Assembly: GCA_902800345.1 (NCBI GenBank)
Contig: CADCDO010000027.1
Coordinates: forward strand, 1 to 50,793
Source: Fibrobacter succinogenes
GTDB lineage: Bacteria > Fibrobacterota > Fibrobacteria > Fibrobacterales > Fibrobacteraceae
DNA: 50,793 bases
Direction: 5' to 3'
In this document: positions 23,073 to 33,274 of the stretch, one piece after another
Layout of the letters: each line of letters begins with the position of its first letter
Position numbering within the stretch: the first letter of the stretch is position 1
The notes under the pieces: generated by a model
Database searches by the model: none
What the model saw: only the letters and a program-made list of their open reading frames with translations
What the model was told of the DNA's origin: nothing
Position numbers and translations under genes: made by a program

Positions 23073-23522
23073 ATGAGCATCAAATCAAAAGCAACTTCAC
23101 TTCTTGAAGAATTCAAGGCGTTCGCCCTCAAAGGCAACATCGTTGACATGGCTATCGGTATCATCATCGGTGCCGCTTTCGGTAAGATCGTCACGTCCTT
23201 CGTGAACGACATCGTGATGCCGCTTGTCACTGCCATCATCGCCAAGTGCGGCGCCCAGGACGCAGGCGAAGGAATCAAGGCCCTAGCCTACACGACTGCA
23301 GAAAACATCACAATTCCTTACGGCAACTTCATCGGTGGCATCATCGACTTCTTGATTGTCGCTTTTGCCGTGTTCCTCTTGATGAAGAAGTTCTTTGACC
23401 TCGTGCAGAACGTCCGCAAGAAAAAAGCCGCTGACGAAGCCGCTGCTCCGGCCGCCCCTCCTGAGCCGTCTGCCGAAGAAAAGCTCCTCACCGAAATCCG
23501 CGACTTGCTGAAGAACAAGTAA
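23073..23522 (+). CDS. mscL: Large-conductance mechanosensitive channel
   Basis: 149 residues. The N-terminal amphipathic helix and first membrane helix read FKAFALKGNIVDMAIGIIIGAAFGKIV, close to the canonical MscL pore region, and the second helix FIGGIIDFLIVAFAVFLLMK follows after a periplasmic loop. The C-terminal part is an alanine/proline linker and a charged helix (EEKLLTEIRDLLK) that forms the cytoplasmic bundle in known structures. The channel opens under membrane tension to release solutes during hypo-osmotic shock. Confidence 0.96.
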   Translation: MSIKSKATSLLEEFKAFALKGNIVDMAIGIIIGAAFGKIVTSFVNDIVMPLVTAIIAKCGAQDAGEGIKALAYTTAENITIPYGNFIGGIIDFLIVAFAVFLLMKKFFDLVQNVRKKKAADEAAAPAAPPEPSAEEKLLTEIRDLLKNK

Positions 23523-23613
23523 GAATTAGGTTTTAGGATATAGGGGTTAGGGATTTTAGGAGACGTTTTACCGCCCCTCAGCGTCCCTCCCCATAAAAAG
23601 AACGACAAAAAAA

Positions 23614-23635
23614 ATGACGGGTCAATACCCGCCAT
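23614..23635. terminator. Bidirectional terminator between mscL and manC
   Basis: ATGACGGGT pairs with ACCCGCCAT around CAAT (one mismatch), with an A-run before it and a T-run after it. It sits between two convergent genes. Confidence 0.75.
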
Positions 23636-23659
23636 TTTTATTTTTTCTACAGTCCACTT

Positions 23660-25039
23660 TTAAGAACGTTTATAGTCATCCTGGACGCGAATGATATCGT
23701 CTTCGCCGGTATATTCGCCTACCTGGACTTCAACGATTACAAGTGGAAGTCTGCCTTCGTTCTGCAAGCGGTGTATCGTCCCGGACGGGATGTATGTCGA
23801 TTCGTTTGGACGAACATAGAACACTTTGTCGCCAACGGTCACTGTTGCGGTGCCGCTCACGACGACCCAGTGTTCCGAACGGTGCAAGTGTTTCTGCAGC
23901 GAGAGACGTTCACCCGGACGTACAACGATGCGCTTCATCTTGTAGCGGTCCGTCGATTCGAGTACAGAATACGTACCCCACGGGCGATTGACCGTCTGCG
24001 GGACTGTCGGCAAATCAGAGCCGCGAGATTTGAGTTCATCGACGACTTTTTTCACCTTCTGGCTGCTTGCCAGCGGTGCGACCAACAATGCGTCCGGCGT
24101 ATCGACAATCAACATGTTGTCAAGATCAATCGTACAAATTTGGCGCTGACCGCCGAGCACGAGCGAATTCTTGGAGCCAATGGCCAAATGCTTGTCGTTT
24201 ATGTTGTTCCCATCGGCATCGTGATCATACTCGCCATAAAGGGAATCGAACGCACCTAGATCGGACCAACCGATATCGCTCGGTACGACTTTCACCTTCG
24301 TCGATTTTTCCATAACGGCATAGTCAATGGAATTCGAAGGAATGTTCATCATGTCGTCATGATCGACACGAACAAGGGCATCCTTGTTTTCTTTCTTGGC
24401 GTTCGCAAAAGCAACCTTCGCGGACGACAAAATATCTGGAGAATACTTTTCAAGTTCTGCAAGGAATGTCGAAGCCTTGAAGCAGAAGATGCCGCTGTTC
24501 CAAAAGAACCTTCCAGAAGCGACATACTTCTTTGCAGTCTCCAAATCCGGTTTTTCAACAAAACGCTTGACGTCGTCGCCATCTGCTTCGATGTATCCGT
24601 AACCCGTTTCCGGGCCCGTCGGCGTAATGCCGAACGTAACCATGAAACCCTTCTCGGCAAACGATTCCGCCTTGCGCAGGCATTCTTCGTATGCATCCGT
24701 CTTGCGGATTACATGATCGGACGGCGAAACAAGAACGATATCGTCCGGCTTGAGCCCAAGACAGGCTAGAGCGATTGCCGGGGCCGTATTTCGTCCCACC
24801 GGCTCCAAAAGGAACCGGACGTTATTAGCCTTGACTTCTTCGAGCTGATCTTTCGCCAAGAAATACTGTTCCGCGTTACTCACAATATACTGGGCACTGC
24901 AAATGCGAGAATTTGTCTTTACCGTGCGCTGGAACAAGGAAGTTCCTTCAAAAAGACGCGCGAACTGTTTTGGCATAAGGGAGCGGCTAATCGGCCACAA
25001 ACGCGTACCGCTACCACCACATAAAATCAAGTTAATCAT
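23660..25039 (-). CDS. manC: Mannose-1-phosphate guanylyltransferase / mannose-6-phosphate isomerase
   Basis: 459 residues from the ATG at 25039; an in-frame TTG six codons upstream is less likely because the family begins at MINLILCGGSGTRLWPISR. That block is the nucleotidyltransferase signature, followed by the GYGYIEA and FVEKP motifs and, at ~350-440, a cupin isomerase domain (MKRIVVRPGERLSLQKHLHRSEHWVVV). It makes GDP-mannose from mannose-1-phosphate, feeding surface polysaccharide. It is the last gene of the minus-strand polysaccharide set, 79 bases after the exporter gene. Confidence 0.93.
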   Translation of the reverse strand: MINLILCGGSGTRLWPISRSLMPKQFARLFEGTSLFQRTVKTNSRICSAQYIVSNAEQYFLAKDQLEEVKANNVRFLLEPVGRNTAPAIALACLGLKPDDIVLVSPSDHVIRKTDAYEECLRKAESFAEKGFMVTFGITPTGPETGYGYIEADGDDVKRFVEKPDLETAKKYVASGRFFWNSGIFCFKASTFLAELEKYSPDILSSAKVAFANAKKENKDALVRVDHDDMMNIPSNSIDYAVMEKSTKVKVVPSDIGWSDLGAFDSLYGEYDHDADGNNINDKHLAIGSKNSLVLGGQRQICTIDLDNMLIVDTPDALLVAPLASSQKVKKVVDELKSRGSDLPTVPQTVNRPWGTYSVLESTDRYKMKRIVVRPGERLSLQKHLHRSEHWVVVSGTATVTVGDKVFYVRPNESTYIPSGTIHRLQNEGRLPLVIVEVQVGEYTGEDDIIRVQDDYKRS

Positions 25040-25118
25040 TTTATTTGCCCTACTCAACTGTTATTTTTTGCCATTCGATGTATTTGTATTAGATAATCCA
25101 CTGTCACTATTAGATGAT

Positions 25119-26255
25119 CTACCTACTTGACTTTTTCCAACCCGTTTTGCTAATCAACTGAGTTTCGTAGAGGATCTGAGTCGTCGAGTACATAGCGTTC
25201 ATCGTCGGCACAATCAAGTTAAGAAGGCGGTTCCAAGTAGCAATGCCAGAAGCATCGACATACACGATATCGCGCGGATTCATTTCAAAACGATCGGCCA
25301 TGGCAAGAGCCATTGCATTCTTTGCATTCAACTGGTAAATATCGATTTTCTTCTCGCCTGAATTTCTAATAACATAAATATCTTTCGGCGAAGCATTCAA
25401 GGCATTGACACCGCCAGAAGCAGCAAGTGCTTCGGCCAAAGTCAGGTAGTGATCCATGCGGACAATCCCACTCCTGTTCACTTCACCGAGAACATACACC
25501 TTGCGGTCCCTTTCCATTTCGGATTTCAGCGGAACGAAAAGTTGGTCGCCCGGTTTCACGAGAATGCGGTCAATGGCAATGTTATCCTTGAACGCACGGA
25601 CATAGTCAATGTTATAAACCTTGTCGCCACGACGGAGTTGGACAAACGAAGGATCAGCCTTTTCATCAAAGCCACCGACTTCGGCAATCACATCGGGAAC
25701 GGTCATCGGATTTTCGTCAAAACGCACATAGCCGGGCTTGTTCACGGCGCCCGAAACCAAAGCCTTGCGACTGTGGTAGCCTGTTACGCGAACATCCACC
25801 TGAGGATCGTTAAGGATCTTGTCAGAAAGACGCTTGGTAATTTCCTTACGAAGTTCCTGCGCAGTAAGACCAGCCACCTGGAGCTCACCCGCATACGGAT
25901 AGAAGAGCTTACCATCAGTCGTCACCTTCTGACCTGCCGGCTGATACTGGCCCATCGGAGACGTGAGTTCCGGATGTTCCCAGACAACCACCTGGACCAT
26001 GTCCAGAGGTCCAATCCTGTATTCCAAGTCCGGGAGAGAATCCACCATCAAATCCGCCAAATTGCCTTCGGACGGATTGGGAGCGACCTGCACCGGTTCG
26101 CCCATATCACCCTTCTCAATGGAATGCAGCTTGAAAGTCATTCCATTAAAAGTCGTGGAATCCTCAGGAATTTCCATACGCATCTGCGGAGCCGCAAAAC
26201 AACCGCTCAAGACCGCGGCAGCCACTCCACAAAGAGCAAAACCTATATTGTTCAT
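25119..26255 (-). CDS. wza: Polysaccharide export outer-membrane lipoprotein (Wza-like)
   Basis: 378 residues. Lipobox LSGC (Cys19). The Poly_export domain follows (YRIGPLDMVQVVVWEHPEL, then VTTDGKLFYPYAGELQVAGLTAQELRKEI) and two SLBB domains (HSRKALVSGAVNKPGYVRFDE; VYVLGEVNRSGIVRMD). The C-terminal region (~330-378) is the likely membrane-spanning helix. Wza-like proteins form the outer-membrane channel for capsule or exopolysaccharide. The gene follows the LMW phosphatase gene by 17 bases, the classical wza-wzb pairing in reverse order, but no wzc kinase is in the window. Confidence 0.92.
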   Translation of the reverse strand: MNNIGFALCGVAAAVLSGCFAAPQMRMEIPEDSTTFNGMTFKLHSIEKGDMGEPVQVAPNPSEGNLADLMVDSLPDLEYRIGPLDMVQVVVWEHPELTSPMGQYQPAGQKVTTDGKLFYPYAGELQVAGLTAQELRKEITKRLSDKILNDPQVDVRVTGYHSRKALVSGAVNKPGYVRFDENPMTVPDVIAEVGGFDEKADPSFVQLRRGDKVYNIDYVRAFKDNIAIDRILVKPGDQLFVPLKSEMERDRKVYVLGEVNRSGIVRMDHYLTLAEALAASGGVNALNASPKDIYVIRNSGEKKIDIYQLNAKNAMALAMADRFEMNPRDIVYVDASGIATWNRLLNLIVPTMNAMYSTTQILYETQLISKTGWKKSSR

Positions 26256-26272
26256 ACCTTACCTTTTTAGAA

Positions 26273-26719
26273 TTATTGTTTGGCTTCACTTTGCCTAATT
26301 TTTTCTACCCAGTATGGCGTCAGCTTGGAAATAAAATTCCACGCAAGGACAAACGCATTTTCCGGACGACGATATGGGTCGGGGATATCGACCTGGTGAG
26401 ATTCTCCGTATCGGAAAACCTTGCCTTCGAGCCACGGATACCTATGCAAAAGTTCCCTTTTATGACCTATTTCCATAACTAAAATCAAATCGGCCCACTT
26501 GAGGATGTCCAAGTTGATTTGACGGGCACGATGGGCACTCATGTCAATGCCATGCTGCAATGCGATTTTCTGGGAAATTTCGTGAGCGGGGTTATCCACC
26601 AACGCTCCAAGACCTGCACTCATTACATTGAAACCCGGTCCTAGTTCCTTTTTCAAAAGGTACTCCCCCGTAGGGCTGCGACAAATGTTCCCAGTACAAA
26701 CGACAAGAATATTTTTCAT
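26273..26719 (-). CDS. wzb: Low-molecular-weight protein-tyrosine phosphatase (Wzb-like)
   Basis: 148 residues. The P-loop CTGNICRS (C8, R14) starts the protein as in all LMW-PTPs, and the general-acid aspartate lies in DIPDPYRRP. In capsule systems Wzb removes phosphate from the tyrosine kinase Wzc and so sets polymer export. The adjacent wza-like gene supports this role; a general LMW-PTP or arsenate reductase role is less likely in this context. Confidence 0.9.
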   Translation of the reverse strand: MKNILVVCTGNICRSPTGEYLLKKELGPGFNVMSAGLGALVDNPAHEISQKIALQHGIDMSAHRARQINLDILKWADLILVMEIGHKRELLHRYPWLEGKVFRYGESHQVDIPDPYRRPENAFVLAWNFISKLTPYWVEKIRQSEAKQ

Positions 26720-26865
26720 GATAGCGCAAAAATAGAAAAAGATGTTTGGGGTCTGGTAATAGGTATTAAGTATTAGGATTAAAAATCACGGCTTCGCCAT
26801 TTACATACGAACACATGAAAGGCGTGGTTTCCCTAAGACCAACAACCTATAACCAACTACCAATC
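26720..26865. repeat. Low-complexity intergenic repeat tracts
   Basis: Bases 26750-26782 (GGTAATAGGTATTAAG and similar) and 26836-26866 (ACCAACAACCTATAACC and similar) are near-inverse low-complexity tracts of the kind also found at 126-155 and 20970-21150. No gene is seen. Confidence 0.5.
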
Positions 26866-27429
26866 CTACAGTTCAAAAGCGAAACCAAGGTCCTTCAGGA
26901 GCGGATTCTTCGTATCCTTCTCGGAGAGGAGCGGTTCAAAGCCGTTGCCGACTGGCCACTCGATACCGATGGCCGGGTCATTCCACATGAGGCCGCCCTC
27001 GTCCTTCGGGTCATACAGACGGGTGCACTTATATACAAACGAGGCTGTCTCGCTGAGCACCACGAAACCGTGAGCAAATCCTTCGGGAATGTAAAACTGT
27101 TTTTTATTTTCGGAGGAAAGCACAACACCTTCCCACTTGCCAAACGTCGGACTTCCCTTACGAAGATCGACAGCAACGTCAAAGACTTCGCCTTCAATCA
27201 CGCGGACGAGTTTTCCCTGCGGGTTCTTCTTCTGGAAGTGCAGACCACGGAGCACGCCCTTCTTGGAGCGGGATTCGTTGTCCTGCACAAAGACCATGTT
27301 CAGGCCGGCCGCATCGAACTCGCCCTTGTTGTAAGTTTCCATGAAGTAGCCGCGCTGGTCGCCATAGACCGTCGGCTCGATGATAGTCACGCCCTCGATG
27401 GACGTCTTGATGAAATTGAATTTGCCCAT
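26866..27429 (-). CDS. rfbC: dTDP-4-dehydrorhamnose 3,5-epimerase
   Basis: 187 residues, the usual length. RmlC cupin landmarks are clear: VTIIEPTVYGDQRGYFMET, NESRSKKGVLRGLHFQ (with the catalytic histidine), GEVFDVAVDLRKGSPTFGKW, and YIPEGFAHGFVVLSE. It converts dTDP-4-keto-6-deoxyglucose to dTDP-4-keto-rhamnose. A GGAG site lies 8 bases before the ATG. The gene follows rfbB by 50 bases on the same strand. Confidence 0.95.
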   Translation of the reverse strand: MGKFNFIKTSIEGVTIIEPTVYGDQRGYFMETYNKGEFDAAGLNMVFVQDNESRSKKGVLRGLHFQKKNPQGKLVRVIEGEVFDVAVDLRKGSPTFGKWEGVVLSSENKKQFYIPEGFAHGFVVLSETASFVYKCTRLYDPKDEGGLMWNDPAIGIEWPVGNGFEPLLSEKDTKNPLLKDLGFAFEL

Positions 27430-27479
27430 AAAAAATCTCCGATTTTTTAGCGATGAGGTTTGAGCCCATAGCCCACTAC

Positions 27480-28616
27480 CTACCTATTCTTGTACATCGT
27501 CTCGTAATACTTTTCGTAGTCGCCGCTCGTGATGTTGTCGAGCCATTCCTGGTTGTCCAAGTACCAGCGCACCGTCTTCTCGATGCCTTCCTCGAACTGC
27601 AAGGACGGTTCCCAGCCCAGTTCCTTCTGGAGCTTGGTGGAATCGATGGCGTAGCGGGCGTCGTGGCCCAGACGGTCCGTCACGTAGGTGATGAGGTTCA
27701 TGTCCTCGCCTTCCGCACGACCCAAAAGCCGATCCACTGTCTTGATGACGACCTTGATGATGTCGATGTTCTTCCATTCGTTGAACCCGCCGATATTGTA
27801 CGTCTCGGCAATCTTCCCGTTATGGAAAATCACGTCGATAGCGCGGGCGTGGTCTTCTACAAAGAGCCAGTCGCGCACATTCTCGCCCTTGCCGTAAACC
27901 GGAAGCGGCTTCTTGTGACGGATATTGTTGATGAACAGCGGAATCAGCTTTTCGGGGAACTGGTACGGACCGTAGTTGTTGGAGCAGTTCGTCACGATGG
28001 TCGGCATGCCGTAGGTGTCGTGGAACGCACGCACGAAGTGGTCGGAGCCCGCCTTGGATGCGGAATACGGGCTGTGCGGCGTGTACTTGGTGGTTTCGTA
28101 GAAGAAATCGTCACCGTAAGCCAGATGGTGCTCCGAACTGGACGCCGTAGTCGTGAACGGAGGCGTAATGCCTTCCGGATGGTTCATCTTGAGCGCACCG
28201 TAAACTTCATCCGTCGAAATATGGTAGAAACGCTTGCCCTCGTACTTTTCGGGGAGACTTTCCCAGTAGAGTTTCGCAGCCTGCAAGAGGCTCAAAGTGC
28301 CCATCACGTTCGTCTTGGCGAAGGTGAACGGGTCCTTGATGGAGCGGTCCACGTGGCTTTCGGCAGCGAGGTGAATGATGCCATCGACTTTTTCATCTTG
28401 CATGAGCTTGTAGAACGCGTCAAAATCGCAGATATCCATCTTCACGAACTTGTAGTTCGGCTTGCCTTCGACATCCTTGAGGTTAGCAAGGTTGCCCGCA
28501 TACGTGAGCTTGTCGAGGTTGATGATATTGTATTCAGGGTACTTGTTGACAAAGAGACGAACGACATGGCTCCCAATAAAGCCCGCTCCGCCTGTAATTA
28601 CGATGGATCGTTTCAT
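27480..28616 (-). CDS. rfbB: dTDP-glucose 4,6-dehydratase
   Basis: 378 residues from the ATG at 28616, set by GGAG 7 bases upstream and by the family start (MKRSIVITGGAGFIGSHVV, the NAD-binding glycine motif). Further landmarks are HLAAESHVDRSI, HISTDEVYG, and the catalytic YSASK tyrosine-lysine pair. The protein is longer than typical ~350-residue members by a few loop insertions. It makes dTDP-4-keto-6-deoxyglucose for rhamnose and related sugars. No rfbD is in the window, so the last rhamnose step must be encoded elsewhere. Confidence 0.95.
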   Translation of the reverse strand: MKRSIVITGGAGFIGSHVVRLFVNKYPEYNIINLDKLTYAGNLANLKDVEGKPNYKFVKMDICDFDAFYKLMQDEKVDGIIHLAAESHVDRSIKDPFTFAKTNVMGTLSLLQAAKLYWESLPEKYEGKRFYHISTDEVYGALKMNHPEGITPPFTTTASSSEHHLAYGDDFFYETTKYTPHSPYSASKAGSDHFVRAFHDTYGMPTIVTNCSNNYGPYQFPEKLIPLFINNIRHKKPLPVYGKGENVRDWLFVEDHARAIDVIFHNGKIAETYNIGGFNEWKNIDIIKVVIKTVDRLLGRAEGEDMNLITYVTDRLGHDARYAIDSTKLQKELGWEPSLQFEEGIEKTVRWYLDNQEWLDNITSGDYEKYYETMYKNR

Positions 28617-28684
28617 GAATTTCTCCAATTTACAGAGGAAATATAGTAAAGGACATTTTTTACTGCGGGTGACTAGATACAAAA

Positions 28685-28707
28685 GAACCCGACACGAGGC
28701 CGGGTTC
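28685..28707 (-). terminator. Terminator downstream of the lipoprotein gene at 28739
   Basis: On the minus strand GAACCCG pairs with CGGGTTC around a 9-base loop and is followed by TTTT. It separates the lipoprotein gene at 28739 from rfbB. Confidence 0.65.
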
Positions 28708-28738
28708 GAATTGAAAATGAGGTGTTTAGGAATAAGGA

Positions 28739-29431
28739 TTAGTCATTGAGACCGTATTCTTCATCACGACCTTCAACTCTATTTTGATAAGCCTTCATGA
28801 GATAATTATTGTAAATATAGAACGCCATAGAGGAGCTCCAGAAAGCGCCACCATAAGTCGCTGCAGTAAAGACTTCTTGATTAGGTTTACCATTATTCCA
28901 AATAGCACTATAGGCAGCAACCACGAAAATTTCTGACTGAGGCGCATCCAAATCAGCAGTGAATGACTTCACATCATTACTCGGATACATCACATTATTC
29001 TTATACCCCTCTTCAAAATGAGCACGAACATGATCGCAATGAGCATCAATGGGTTGATGATTTTGATCATAATCAAAATGGCACCCAATACCAGCCACGG
29101 TATAAACATTAACCACATCAGGAATCTCACCATAATCCAACGCGAATATTCCAGCACCACGATTTTGACCATATATGTAATCCGTAGTTGCATGTACTAT
29201 AATATGAGTTTGTTTTCCATTAATTTTATAGAAATATTCCTTCAACCCCTGAGTTCCATTTTCAAGAGGATTCGGCTGAAGCTTTGCCAAAACTAAAGGT
29301 TCATTTATCAAAACCTTCGTCTGTTCATTATTAACTTCGCTCGTAGAAGCAACTGAATTATCCACGCCCGTATCCGAGCAGCCCATCATAAATACAGCCA
29401 ACAACGTGGCTGCCAATGCCATTTTTTTCAT
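28739..29431 (-). CDS. Lipoprotein of unknown function inside the sugar gene set
   Basis: 230 residues from the ATG at 29431, chosen because AAGGAG lies 7 bases upstream and the lipobox MMGC (Cys18) follows; the 11-codon extension lacks both. The mature protein contains YFYKINGKQTHIIVHATTDYI, a pair of cysteines (IGCHFDYDQ, DAHCDHVRAHFE) and a long C-terminal helix region. I recognise no family. It is A/T-rich, has its own terminator, and lies between rfbA and rfbB. Confidence 0.75.
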   Translation of the reverse strand: MKKMALAATLLAVFMMGCSDTGVDNSVASTSEVNNEQTKVLINEPLVLAKLQPNPLENGTQGLKEYFYKINGKQTHIIVHATTDYIYGQNRGAGIFALDYGEIPDVVNVYTVAGIGCHFDYDQNHQPIDAHCDHVRAHFEEGYKNNVMYPSNDVKSFTADLDAPQSEIFVVAAYSAIWNNGKPNQEVFTAATYGGAFWSSSMAFYIYNNYLMKAYQNRVEGRDEEYGLND

Positions 29432-29669
29432 TATTTTCTCCTTGTTAAATGACGAATACAACAAAAGTAAACTAAATTACATTCTGTTGCACGACTTAAA
29501 TTATCATCAATAACAAAAAAAAGAAAACTGTTTAATTTATTTTACATTTCTTACAACAACAAAAAAAATTAAAGAGATCCCCCTCCCTCCATAATTTTTC
29601 AATGCTTACATACCAAGCAAACCTAGCGGATGTTCAAATTCACAATTGACGGCACCAACGCCGTCAAGC

Positions 29670-30557
29670 CTAGTAATGAATCTTTCCTTCGGCGACTTTT
29701 TTCAGATGTTGTCCATAGGGGGACTTGCCGTACTTGGCCGCAGATTCCAGGAGTTTTTCCTTGCTGATCCAACCGTTAATGTAGGCGATTTCTTCGACGG
29801 CAGAAATTTGGATTCCCTGGCGGTTTTCGACCATTTTCACAAACTCGCCCGCTTCTATGAGGCTGTCCATCGTGCCTGTGTCAAGCCAGGCAAAGCCACG
29901 GCCGAGGAGCTTCACGTCGAGTTCGCCCTTGTCGAGGTACGTCTTGTTGAGGTCGGTAATTTCGAGTTCGCCTCGGGCGCTCGGTTTTTGCACTTTGGCA
30001 AATCCACTCACGCGGTTGTCATAAAAATAAAGTCCCGTAATGGCATAATTGCTCTTCGGTTCCTTCGGTTTTTCTTCAACAGAAATCACCTTGCCGTTAT
30101 CATCAAATTCCACGACTCCAAAGCGTTCCGGGTCTTCCACATAATAGCCAAACACGCTAGCACGTCCGTTTTCCTCGGCATTTTTGACGGCAGCCTTCAA
30201 CAGAGGGCTGAAGCCGTTCCCATAAAAAATATTGTCGCCAAGGACCATCGCACAGCAATCATTACCGATAAATTCTTCACCAAGAATAAAAGCCTGTGCA
30301 AGTCCGTCCGGACTCGGTTGCACCTTGTAGCTCAAGTTGAGGCCCATTGCGGATCCGTCACCGAGCAAGCGCTCAAAGTTCGGCAAATCCGTCGGCGTTG
30401 AAATGATGAGAATGTCACGAATTCCCGCAAGCATCAACGTCGAAAGCGGGTAATATATCATCGGCTTGTCATAAACCGGCAAGAGTTGCTTCGATGTGAC
30501 CATCGTAAGTGGATACAAACGGGTGCCGGATCCTCCAGCAAGTACGATACCTTTCAT
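29670..30557 (-). CDS. rfbA: Glucose-1-phosphate thymidylyltransferase
   Basis: 295 residues, standard length. Starts [18 protein letters not shown], the nucleotidyltransferase signature, followed by [25 protein letters not shown] and [22 protein letters not shown]. It makes dTDP-glucose, the first step of the dTDP-rhamnose path, and supplies the enzymes encoded by rfbB and rfbC. AAGGAG lies upstream of the ATG. A hairpin (TTGACGGC/GCCGTCAA at 29646-29667) follows the stop but lacks a clear T-run. Confidence 0.95.
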   Translation of the reverse strand: MKGIVLAGGSGTRLYPLTMVTSKQLLPVYDKPMIYYPLSTLMLAGIRDILIISTPTDLPNFERLLGDGSAMGLNLSYKVQPSPDGLAQAFILGEEFIGNDCCAMVLGDNIFYGNGFSPLLKAAVKNAEENGRASVFGYYVEDPERFGVVEFDDNGKVISVEEKPKEPKSNYAITGLYFYDNRVSGFAKVQKPSARGELEITDLNKTYLDKGELDVKLLGRGFAWLDTGTMDSLIEAGEFVKMVENRQGIQISAVEEIAYINGWISKEKLLESAAKYGKSPYGQHLKKVAEGKIHY

Positions 30558-30629
30558 TACAAATCTCCTTACATTTGAAAATAGAAAAGTTATTACGAAA
30601 TATTTTCAAAAAGTTATCTTTGAACCACT

Positions 30630-33248
30630 ATGGCAGAGCAAAGCAAGCGGATTCTCAAAGATTTTTTGAACGAACTGGTCGAAAAGGTCAACGGACACCG
30701 TTCGGATATTTCGTCCGAAGACGTTTTGGAACAATTTATGGCGTGGGCCGAAGCCCGCGGGACAACTTTATATCCAGCGCAAGAAGAAGCGATTCTCGAA
30801 CTTTTGGACGGTAAAAATGTTATTCTCAACACGCCGACCGGAAGCGGGAAATCCATGGTCGCACTTGCGCTCCATTTTGACAGTCTCGTTCATGGCCGCC
30901 GAAGCGTTTACACCTGTCCCATCAAGGCGCTCGTAAACGAAAAGTGGATGGCGCTCTGCAAGGAATTCGGCGCCGAGAACGTCGGACTTTCGACCGGAGA
31001 TGCAACCGTCAACCGCGATGCCCCCATCATTTGCTGTACCGCCGAAATTCTTTCGAACATGGCGTTGTGCGAAGGCGAAATGCTTTCCATCACGGACATC
31101 GTGATGGACGAATTCCATTATTATTCCGACCGCGAACGCGGCGTCGCTTGGCAAGTCCCGTTACTTACGCTCCCGCAATCGAGATTCCTCCTGATGAGCG
31201 CGACCGTCGGCGCCACCGAATTTTTCGAACGCGACATGACAAAGCACACGGGCCGCGAGTCCGTAACCGTACGCTCGACGCAACGCCCGGTACCGCTCGA
31301 CTTCAGCTACAGCACGACAGAAATTTCGACGGAAGTACAAAAACTCGTGAACGAGGGCAAGGCTCCTGTTTACGTTGTCCACTTCACGCAAGCGGCGGCG
31401 GCATCCAATGCGCAAAATTTCATGAGTCTCGACCTCTGCACCAAAGAAGAGAAAGTCAAGATCAACGAAGCCATCAAGGAAGTCCGATTCGCAAGCCCGT
31501 ATGGTCCCGACGTCAAGCGTTGGCTCAAGCAAGGTATTGGGCTCCACCACGCAGGGCTTTTACCCAAGTACCGCATTCTCTGCGAAAAGCTTGCGCAACA
31601 AGGTCTCCTGAAAGTCATTTGCGGGACCGACACTCTCGGTGTTGGCGTGAATGTTCCTATTCGCACGGTCCTCTTTACGCAACTCTGCAAATACAGTGGC
31701 GACAAGACAGCCATCCTTACGGCAAGGGACTTTCACCAGATTGCTGGCCGCGCCGGCCGTAAAGGTTTCGACAATGTCGGTTACGTTGTCGCACAGGCGC
31801 CGGAACACGTTATCGAAAATTTAAAACTCGAAGCAAAGTCACGCACGACAGGCAAAAAATTCCAAAAACGCAAGCCGCCGGAACACGGCTACATTCCATT
31901 TGACGAAAACACATTCAAGCGCTTGATTGAAGCATCGCCGGAACCGCTCACGTCAAGTTTCCAGGTAAACCACGGGATGCTTTTGAACATCTTGAGCCGC
32001 CCGACGGACGGTTGTCGAGCCATGCGAGCGCTCCTGAAAGATTGTCACGAAAGTGCCGCCAGCAAAAAGCAATTGCAGCACCGCGCGTTCTTGCTGTTCC
32101 GCAGTCTCGTCGAAAAAAAGATTATCGAGTTCGTTCCGGCAGTTGCGCCGGGATACAGCCACCTGCGCGTCAACATGGACCTGCAAGACGACTTTTCGAT
32201 GAACCAACCTCTTTCGCTCTATCTGCTAGACACGCTCCCGAAGCTCGACAAGGATTCACCGGAATATGCGCTCGATGTAATTACCTTGTGCGAAAGCATT
32301 CTCGAGAATCCCGAAGCGATTTTACGAATTCAATTGAGCAAAGCACGAGATGCACGCATGAACGAGCTCAAGGCGCAGGGTATGGAATACAACCAACGCT
32401 TGGAAGAACTCGAAAAAGTGGAGTACCCCAAGCCGTTGCGGGACTTTATATACGACACGTTCAATGCATTTGCCGATGTCCACCCGTGGGTCGACGAAAA
32501 CATCGAACCCAAATCTATCGTACGCGAGATGTTCGAGAACTTCAGCACGTTCAGCGGTTACGTAAAACAGTACAACTTGCAGCGTATGGAAGCAATTCTG
32601 CTCCGCCACTTGAACGGCGTCTATAAAGTTCTTTCGCAAACGGTACCCGATGGCTACAAGAACGAGGAACTTTTGGAAATGCAGGACTATCTTGGCGAAA
32701 TGATCCGTCGCGTGGATTCCAGTTTGCTCGAGGAATGGGAAAAGATGGCGCACCCCGAAGATTACCAGAAACGCCTGGAAGCAGGCACCACCGAAGACGA
32801 AGCCGAAAAGGCTTTCGGTGCCGACAAGGCCGCCGCCGACATCACCTACGACAAGAAACGATTCCTCAACATGGTTCGTCAGCGCATTTTCCAAATTATG
32901 ATGAGTTTGCAAAAGCAAGATTTCTCAGACGTTTTGGACAGTCTCGCCGACGATCTTGCCGAAGGCGAACTTCTTGCCGACGCCGAAGGGACTCCGTGGA
33001 CCGAAAAGCGACTGCTCGAAATCATGGCCGCCTATACCGCCGAGCACCACAAGTTCCGTATGGACGTGGAAGGTCGCGCCCTCGCCCACACTATCGTCTC
33101 TTACGAAGGCAACATCATGCATATCCAGCAAATGCTACAGGACGAAGAAGAATTCAACGACTGGAGCATTGATTTCACAGTCAACCTTGATGAAAGTCAC
33201 GAAGCCGGAATGCCATTAATAAAATTAGCACGAATTGGAGAAGTATAG
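30630..33248 (+). CDS. DEAD/DEAH-box RNA helicase with DUF3516 C-terminus
   Basis: 872 residues. Helicase motifs are complete: [16 protein letters not shown] (Walker A), MDEFHYYSD (Walker B, DEFH), [34 protein letters not shown] and [12 protein letters not shown] (motif VI). The layout resembles Ski2/Mtr4-like helicases, and the long C-terminal part (~430-870) is DUF3516-like and mostly helical. RNA remodelling or decay is the likely role, in the cytoplasm. It starts divergently from rfbA with a 72-base gap. A glutamate-rich linker lies at ~700-730. Confidence 0.88.
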   Translation: MAEQSKRILKDFLNELVEKVNGHRSDISSEDVLEQFMAWAEARGTTLYPAQEEAILELLDGKNVILNTPTGSGKSMVALALHFDSLVHGRRSVYTCPIKALVNEKWMALCKEFGAENVGLSTGDATVNRDAPIICCTAEILSNMALCEGEMLSITDIVMDEFHYYSDRERGVAWQVPLLTLPQSRFLLMSATVGATEFFERDMTKHTGRESVTVRSTQRPVPLDFSYSTTEISTEVQKLVNEGKAPVYVVHFTQAAAASNAQNFMSLDLCTKEEKVKINEAIKEVRFASPYGPDVKRWLKQGIGLHHAGLLPKYRILCEKLAQQGLLKVICGTDTLGVGVNVPIRTVLFTQLCKYSGDKTAILTARDFHQIAGRAGRKGFDNVGYVVAQAPEHVIENLKLEAKSRTTGKKFQKRKPPEHGYIPFDENTFKRLIEASPEPLTSSFQVNHGMLLNILSRPTDGCRAMRALLKDCHESAASKKQLQHRAFLLFRSLVEKKIIEFVPAVAPGYSHLRVNMDLQDDFSMNQPLSLYLLDTLPKLDKDSPEYALDVITLCESILENPEAILRIQLSKARDARMNELKAQGMEYNQRLEELEKVEYPKPLRDFIYDTFNAFADVHPWVDENIEPKSIVREMFENFSTFSGYVKQYNLQRMEAILLRHLNGVYKVLSQTVPDGYKNEELLEMQDYLGEMIRRVDSSLLEEWEKMAHPEDYQKRLEAGTTEDEAEKAFGADKAAADITYDKKRFLNMVRQRIFQIMMSLQKQDFSDVLDSLADDLAEGELLADAEGTPWTEKRLLEIMAAYTAEHHKFRMDVEGRALAHTIVSYEGNIMHIQQMLQDEEEFNDWSIDFTVNLDESHEAGMPLIKLARIGEV

Positions 33249-33274
33249 GATATATTAAAAAGTGGGGTGTCGGT

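Noticed and set aside
24359..24769. 136-residue plus-strand frame within manC
   Set aside because: Antisense shadow of manC without a start signal.
27453..28646. 397-residue plus-strand frame
   Set aside because: Antisense to rfbB, whose motifs are unambiguous; a long open antisense frame is common in GC-rich codon usage.
29646..29667. Terminator after rfbA
   Set aside because: The 8-bp stem is perfect, but no T-run follows on the minus strand, so it is only mentioned with rfbA.
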